Positions 57,775 through 64,000 of a stretch of 64,000 bases of DNA are shown here, one piece after another. Under the pieces are notes generated by a model that ran no database searches, was not told the DNA's origin, and was given only the letters and a program-made list of their open reading frames with translations. A program made the translations under genes and the position numbers. The first letter of the stretch is position 1; each line of letters begins with the position of its first letter. Origin of the DNA: Marchantia polymorpha subsp. ruderalis (lineage: Eukaryota > Streptophyta > Marchantiopsida > Marchantiales > Marchantiaceae); assembly GCA_037833965.1 (NCBI GenBank), contig AP031356.1, positions 25,380,501-25,444,500 of the forward strand. Reading direction: 5' to 3'.

Positions 57775-60700
57775 ATGGCTTGCAATTTTGCAAGCCGCAC
57801 GTTGTGCAACAATTCGGGCGGGCTCTGTTCTGAAGTCCGTCACAAATCCGGGTCAAAATCAACGTACTTGAGCGCTGCGCCGGTGCAGGGATGTAGTCAG
57901 CGGAGGGGAATGGAAGCAGCACCGAATTGGACCAGTGCGATCATCTGGACAGACTGTGGTGCGGTCGGAAGAAGGAAAATTGGTTGTGGACTTCGACGGA
58001 AGATTGCATCCGAATTCACGCAGGCATTTTGTGGACGCCATTCGAGAGTGAATTTCTGGCGTTGGAGAACGCACAGTCCTTTTGTCGTGGCGTCTTCTGC
58101 TGGTAATAGTTCTCTGGTGACCAGTTCTGTACAGGTTAGTTCGGCAAAATCTGATGCATCGTCTGCAACAGTAATTGTGGACAATGAGTCTGATGAGAAG
58201 TTCACTGTCATCACCGTGGAGACGCCGAACAGGGTTGGCATCTTACAGATAGTAACTTCAACCTTTAAAGAGCTAGGCCTGAAAATTCTAGACGCAAATG
58301 TTGATTTAGCTGAGGGCATTCTCAAGGAGAAGTTTTTCGTGACAGGAACAGACGGGGAAAAAATATTGGACGTCGGAGATGCTCGCAATGTAGAGACTGT
58401 TCTGAAGGCTGCTCTAAATGAGTCTGGGTTTGAACAGCCTTGGAATCCATCTAGCCGGCCAACTACTATTTACAAGAAGCGCAGTGAAAGAGATATAGAT
58501 GCGGACCTTCATAATAAATCCCTGCTTCTATACAGGCTAATGGACCAATATCTGCAGAATGACGTTTTTAGTATTCAGAAGAGCATTATGGATCACGTGG
58601 AGTACACAATTGCTCGGTCACGCTTCAAGTTCGATGACTTTGAGGCATACATGGTACAGTACCTGTTCCATCTCTTCAGTCTGAATGAGAAGCATGAATT
58701 ACGATGTAGCGTGTTTTGATAGAACTTTGTGGAAGGTCTACCCAGCTCGTACACAAGACTTGCACAGGAATCCTTTTTAAGATATTAGCGTAATTCTGAT
58801 CCCAATATTTGTATGGAATTACACAGTCTTGCTTTGGTCTACTATAGATAGTAACAGAAATTGAAGAGAATTGAAGAGAGTCTGATTTGCAAGCCGTGCA
58901 AGCCGATCGCAGTTCTCAAATAGCGAATAGTCGGGATAGGCTTACGGAAGACACAACTTTTGAAGAATATTAACGTTGGGAATATGTTTATTGCAGGCTG
59001 CAGCTTACAGTGTCAGAGATCGCCTGATCGAGAGCTGGAATGATACGCAACATTTTTTCAGGCAATTGGATACAAAGAGGGTGTACTACTTGTCCATGGA
59101 ATTTTTAATGGGTGCGTCTACATTTATATTGCAGTTTTCTGTCTGCTCACTGTCTATATCCTGAGCAGATAACTTCTGCTCAGAATCCTGAGCAGAAGTT
59201 ATCTGCTCAGGATTCTGTGGTCATAGGTTCTTCGTAAAGCTGGAACCTCGTCCTGTCGATGAGCAGAAACTCATTCCTATTATATCATTCTGGAGGTGAC
59301 AAATCTCCAACAGTTGTTCACATCTCTGCGTGCTATCAGGTCGTTCGCTTCTGAATAGTGTGTACAACCTTGGAATAAAGGATCAGTACTCGGAAGCTTT
59401 GAGACAACTTGGATACAACTTGGAGGTGCTGGTGGAACAGGTACGATCTTTGAATAAGAATGCCATTTGTGGGAAATGTTTTTTCCCTGAGTTACTGTCA
59501 GACGGGGACCACTTTTGACTGTTAATTCTTGCATGTGGTTCTAAAATTGCCGGCATGAGATAAACTGGATATCAAATATTTCTTATATCGAACGCGTCTT
59601 TTCTCATCCATTCCACATTAGAGTGTCATCCTCAGCTTCGGTTTAATAAGAGCTAGAAGTTTCTGTCAGATTGAGAGTTCGAAGTTTGACTCAAGAAGTC
59701 AACAAAATTGAATGTGCTCTCGTCTGGAATTTTGTCTTATTACAAATTTCGCTTCGACCTTTTTGTCAGGAACGTGATGCTGCTCTTGGGAATGGTGGTC
59801 TGGGACGTCTTGCTGCATGCTTTCTGGATTCTCTTGCCACCATGAACTATTCTGCTTGGGGGTATGTTTCTATCTTCAGATTCACCTAGTGATAGACAGC
59901 CTAGTACTTGATCGGATCCCTTGGGACTGCTCTCAAGTGAATTCAAGCTCCTGGCAATGTATTGCAGCCTAGTGTAGTTTCCCAGTTATTATTTTAATAG
60001 AGTTTTTCACCTGGAGTAGAGATATATTCATACCTTGTTTCATCCAGGTAAATTTGTAAGGATTTCTTCGCTAGACTGTCAAAATAGTAGATACTAGTTG
60101 AAAGCGAGAAGGGAAAGTTTGGTATTGACTCAGGAGCTGGTTATGAGCTAATAAGGATTGTTCTTGATGCAGGTATGGTATTCGATATCAATATGGAATG
60201 TTCCGACAGACTTTGCAGGATGGTTACCAGCACGAGCAGCCTGACTACTGGCTGAATTTCGGTAATCCTTGGGAGATTGAGCGAGTACACGTCACTTATC
60301 CCATCAGAGTAAGCCGCATACTTGCTGTAATTCATGAAAGCAAGGCTGAAATGTGAGAGAATTACCTAGACGTCAGACAATGTCTCACACTTTCCTTTTA
60401 GATTGCCCATTTTCCGATTCTACAAAATATGGAAATTTTGCGGTGTCACGTCGAGATCAAGGCTTTTCATTCAGTCACTTCACTTGTAAACAGAGCATCT
60501 GAGTCATCTAATCTGATTTGAACGCAGTTTTATGGAAAAGTCGAAGAACACTGGAATGGAAAGAAGAACTATACATGGTTACCAAATGAACAGGTAAGCT
60601 TTAAGTTCGAACAGAAAAGAACGAAATGAATTTTATTCCACTTCACGATCTGTATCATGTACGGTCGGTCGTACTTCATTCATGGAGTTAATTGAGTTAA

Positions 60701-63700
60701 CCATCCAATCCTGGATTCTTTCCCTTTAATATCATGGAGCATCTGCGTAGAAGGTAGAATGCCGAGGAGACTAGTGATCTATTGATGATTATCTGGACTC
60801 AAGCTTCGAGAGAGCAACCTCTCATAGGAGCTCATTTTCTGTTTCCTCAAGAAGCTTTGACGGTACTATCTTCGCAGGTTGCAGCTGTAGCCTACGATAA
60901 TCCCATTCCCGGATATGGCACGAACAACACCATCAATCTTCGATTATGGGCTGCCAAGCCGAGCGGGGAGTTTGACCTGGTCAGTAATCAATCTGAGCCC
61001 CTTTTATCATAGAAAGGAAAGAAGGATGTCATGTTCGGAACCATCAGGTAGTCATTTTGAGTCAGTTTCAAATAATTGGTTCTTAGCGCTGATGCATTGT
61101 ACCTCTGGGTGCTAGGTTTCGTTTAAGTGTCTTCATAAGGTGATACTGATGATTGACATTGATATTTCCTGACAGCAATCATTTAATACGGGAGACTATG
61201 TGAACGCCATCCTTAGCAAGCAGCGCGCTGAAGCAATAAGTAGTGTTCTCTATCCTGATGATCGAACGTATCAGGTATGCCTCTCTTAGGTTGGAAGTGT
61301 TTTAATTTTACTTTGAGGACGTCTTCTTGGTTCTCAATAATAAAATATTCGGCCCTGAAGTCACTTGCTTCTCTCCTCTTTTCTAAATTTCTGTATTTTA
61401 ACATATGCAACAACTACGAAGCTCACTTCAAGGGACTTACTTCTTGAGCCTCAGATGTGAATGCAGTGAATCCAACATGTATAGCGATCTTGAAGAATGA
61501 TTGTGGAGAAGTATCTCAAAGGAAGAAAAGTCACCCGGTGGTTATATAATAGTGGAAATGACAAACGTTGGTTTGTGATACAGGGGAAGGAACTGCGTCT
61601 GAAACAGCAGTACTTTTTCGTTTCAGCTTCACTGCAGGATGTTATTCGAAGATTTAAAGACCACCATGACAACTTTGATCAATTACCCGAGAAGGTGTGC
61701 AACTCAATTGATTTTACGCCCTTCTACCTCTTTCTGCTTCAAAATGAAATTCGTTTGTAGATATAGAGTCTACTACTGTATGCTGAAAACTAACTTTCTT
61801 GATAATTTTACGCCCCTTGTACCTCTTTCTGCTTCAAATGAAACTCGTTTGTAGATATAAACTTCACTACTGTACGTTGAAACAAGTTTTCTCGATGAAG
61901 AGTTCGTTGAACCGCCCTGTGTGCGTAAGAGCCCTAAGGCGTTTCAAATACAAAAAAGTATGCAAAGAAGTTTTTTTTGATAAGAATGTAGTTTACCGAC
62001 TACTTTGTTACTGTTCGTTGCCATTTATCTACTCGTCAGAGTTCATCGTATATATGTCAGTTTGGAACTAAATGCTGGTACATTTCAAATACAGAGGACA
62101 CATCTGATTGTTGTTAACAAATGTTCGCTTACGTCCATGAGCAGGTGGCCCTTCAGCTCAACGATGCACATCCTTCTATTGGCATTCCAGAGCTCCTCAG
62201 AATACTAATTGACGAGGAAGGTTTAGAATACTCCAAGGCATGGGAAATATGCACCAAAGTATTTTCATTCACGAACCACACCGTTGTGCCTGAATCGCTC
62301 GAAAAGTGGCCTATTGAGTTGATGGAAAGTTTACTACCTCGCCATCTCCAGGTAAGAAGTATGTAGGACAGCGGAGCAATAGAGAATTTATAGCACCTAT
62401 AGTACATTGCAGTCGGTGTTTCTCCCAGCAACTTTTGTTGACGCCAAATAAACAGGAGTAGACTGTATATCTAAATTGCCACGAGTTACGCTGTGTACAA
62501 TTTTCGCACAACACATATAGTGGCACTTCAGACGAGGCAGGTGAGATGTAGGATCCCTGGATGTAAATTTCTTGTCCTGGTGGTTTAGACAAGGGTGAGA
62601 AAGGTAGAGTGCCATTCGTGGAGTTAGTATCGTGATCTTGTTTCTGTCCTGTTCCTACTTTCAGAGAAGCTAACCCCCGATGATGAATCAGATCATTTAC
62701 GACATCAACTTTCACTTTCTTGAGGAGTTGAAGAGAAGGTTTGGTAATGATTATGAACGACTGGCTCGTATGTCTATCATTGAAGATGGCGAGAAAAAGG
62801 CAAGTGTTAAATGTTTGTAAAGCATCTCCACCTTGGCTTGATTGTTGATTTTCAGAGCGCATTGGTCAATGGATCCACGTCGAGGCTTTCTGATGAAAAG
62901 TATGTGACATCGGGGATGTTTTTTTGTTTTCGAGGGCTAAACAATATAAACAGACTATTAACAACATTCCCACGTTTGTACTCCTCTGTACTCCTCCCCT
63001 TATCCTATCTCGACAGCAAGTTTGTGATTGGAGAGCACCTCGTAATGTAGCCAAAAGGGGATCAAAATATAGTGGTGAAAGGATGGGGGATTGATTGTCC
63101 AAGTTCTCTCTTTTCTCTTCTTGAAAAAGCTGCCACGTATAATCATGTCATGTGTTCGTAACAACTCATGGTCTGCACGTAGCTGAATTCTGAACATATT
63201 CCTGATGTGCGATCCTTCCTCAGATTGTACGCATGGGAGCGTTGGCACTAGTAGCGTCTCATACAATCAATGGTGTTGCTGAAATTCACACCAGCCACGT
63301 CAAAAACATGTTCAAAGTAAGAGTCTTTTAGTACTTTCAAACTCCAAGTCTTGTGTTATAATTTCCTCTGCTTGTGCAGTTCTGATGATCCACGTTGTGT
63401 GCAGGACTTCTACGAGTTGTGGCCTCACAAGTTTCAGAACAAGACAAACGGTGTGACCCAGGTATATATATGCCTTTACGGGCATTTCTAGCTGTAGCAT
63501 TGGTTTCAACTCGTTACTATTCATGAGCCTCTTCTCGATGTAGGTTAAGGTAGGACATTGAACGCAGGCCCCATTGGATATCGGGTTCTATCAAAGAACT
63601 TCTTAAGCTGAGATGATAGGTTGTATCTTGGTAGTGTAAAGGGGCCCCTCTCGTCTTAGGGGCTCTCAATTTTTCTTCTCTGGACCCTAGCTAGCCAGAG

Positions 63701-64000
63701 CTCAGAGACCACGTCTAAGGGAAAATCGTCAAATCCGGAAGAGAAGATTATGAGTTAGCTAGTTGAAAGTATATACCCAGAACTCAAGGCAGTTTCTTAA
63801 TCGAGCAAGAGAAATAGTAAGTGAGCTCTTCAAGGATAGCTGGACATCTGCAGTGAATACTCGAATTGTCGTTAGTTTTTTCGGTAAAATTAAACTAATA
63901 CCTTTGTTGAACTCAGCGGCGTTGGCTTGCATTCTGTAACCCTGGGCTTCGAGAAGTTCTTACCAAGTACCTGGGAACAGACGCATGGATTACCAGTCTG
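57775..64000 (+). CDS. Alpha-glucan phosphorylase with N-terminal ACT domain (partial)
   Basis: GT35 glucan phosphorylase releases glucose-1-phosphate from starch or glycogen ends using PLP and phosphate. Exons: 57775-58653, 58997-59111, 59340-59440, 59770-59861, 60173-60308, 60528-60593, 60878-60979, 61176-61274, 61584-61694, 62145-62351, 62692-62799, 62856-62903, 63224-63316, 63405-63461, 63917 to the window end. They total 766 codons. Exon 1 encodes a Ser/Arg/Cys-rich N-terminus that could target plastids, an ACT domain (about 143-213: [12 protein letters not shown]...), then the phosphorylase start. Conserved blocks include [76 protein letters not shown] and [15 protein letters not shown]. 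The PLP-lysine half lies beyond the window. The start is an ATG at 57775 in good context; an earlier ATG-less frame runs upstream. Exon 12 and its donor are uncertain. Confidence 0.88.
59158..59213. repeat. Perfect 26-bp hairpin in phosphorylase intron 2
   Basis: 59158-59183 is exactly complementary to 59188-59213 across a 4-base loop, 46 bases into intron 2. In the pre-mRNA it would fold as an uninterrupted 26-bp stem between the donor and the rest of the intron. Confidence 0.75.
61710..61895 (+). repeat. 94-bp tandem duplication in phosphorylase intron 9
   Basis: Two diverged units begin attttacgccc at 61711 and 61805, with shared tacctctttctgcttcaaa and cgtttgtagatata blocks. Non-coding. 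Confidence 0.65.

Noticed and set aside
58654..58719. Read-through of phosphorylase exon 1 to a stop at 58719
   Set aside because: The GT after EAYM is a good donor, and exon 2 ([10 protein letters not shown]) continues the phosphorylase sequence exactly in phase, so the extra residues are intronic.
1..64000. CRISPR array, operons or bacterial origin
   Set aside because: No regularly spaced repeats with unique spacers; genes are spliced and plant-type, so prokaryotic features do not apply.

Overview
The window reads as nuclear DNA of a land plant. It has long AT-rich gene-poor stretches, spliced genes with GT-AG introns of roughly 100-400 bp, plant-type proteins and abundant transposon debris. 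A non-vascular plant (moss or liverwort-like) fits best, because a GC-rich intronless gene and moderately GC-rich exons sit in very AT-rich spacer. That placement is inference; no diagnostic marker is present.

Layout. 1-4.5 kb: AT-rich DNA with a diverged inverted-repeat pair. 4.6-25.7 kb: a composite giant inverted repeat. The left arm (about 5.5-13.0 kb) is the reverse complement of the right arm (about 19.4-25.5 kb), around a 6.4-kb AT-rich spacer. The arms carry four 226-227-bp repeats built as hairpin, tRNA-like core, hairpin. They also carry several copies of one nitrilase exon with its splice sites, plus other GC-rich captured-looking pieces. The spacer holds a decayed pogo/Tigger-type transposase. 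28.2-30.1 kb: an intact intronless external type II NAD(P)H dehydrogenase with an EF-hand. 36.1-38.4 kb: a two-exon coiled-coil RING protein with a 17-residue tandem repeat. 41.2-41.7 kb: a small transposon with 18-bp inverted ends and a 9-bp target duplication. 43.6-47.1 kb (minus): a three-exon gene for a 143-residue protein, with a duplicated repeat in its second intron. 47.2-57 kb: a GA-rich leader, then mostly featureless AT-rich DNA. 57.0-57.5 kb (minus): two unrecognised overlapping reading frames. 57.8-64 kb: the first 15 exons of an alpha-glucan phosphorylase whose N-terminus carries an ACT domain; the gene runs off the window.

The genes look like independent housekeeping loci (respiratory chain, ubiquitin ligation, starch/glucan breakdown), not a pathway cluster. 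The most unusual parts are the inverted-repeat locus with its hairpin/tRNA-like repeat family and captured nitrilase exons, and the ACT-phosphorylase fusion.
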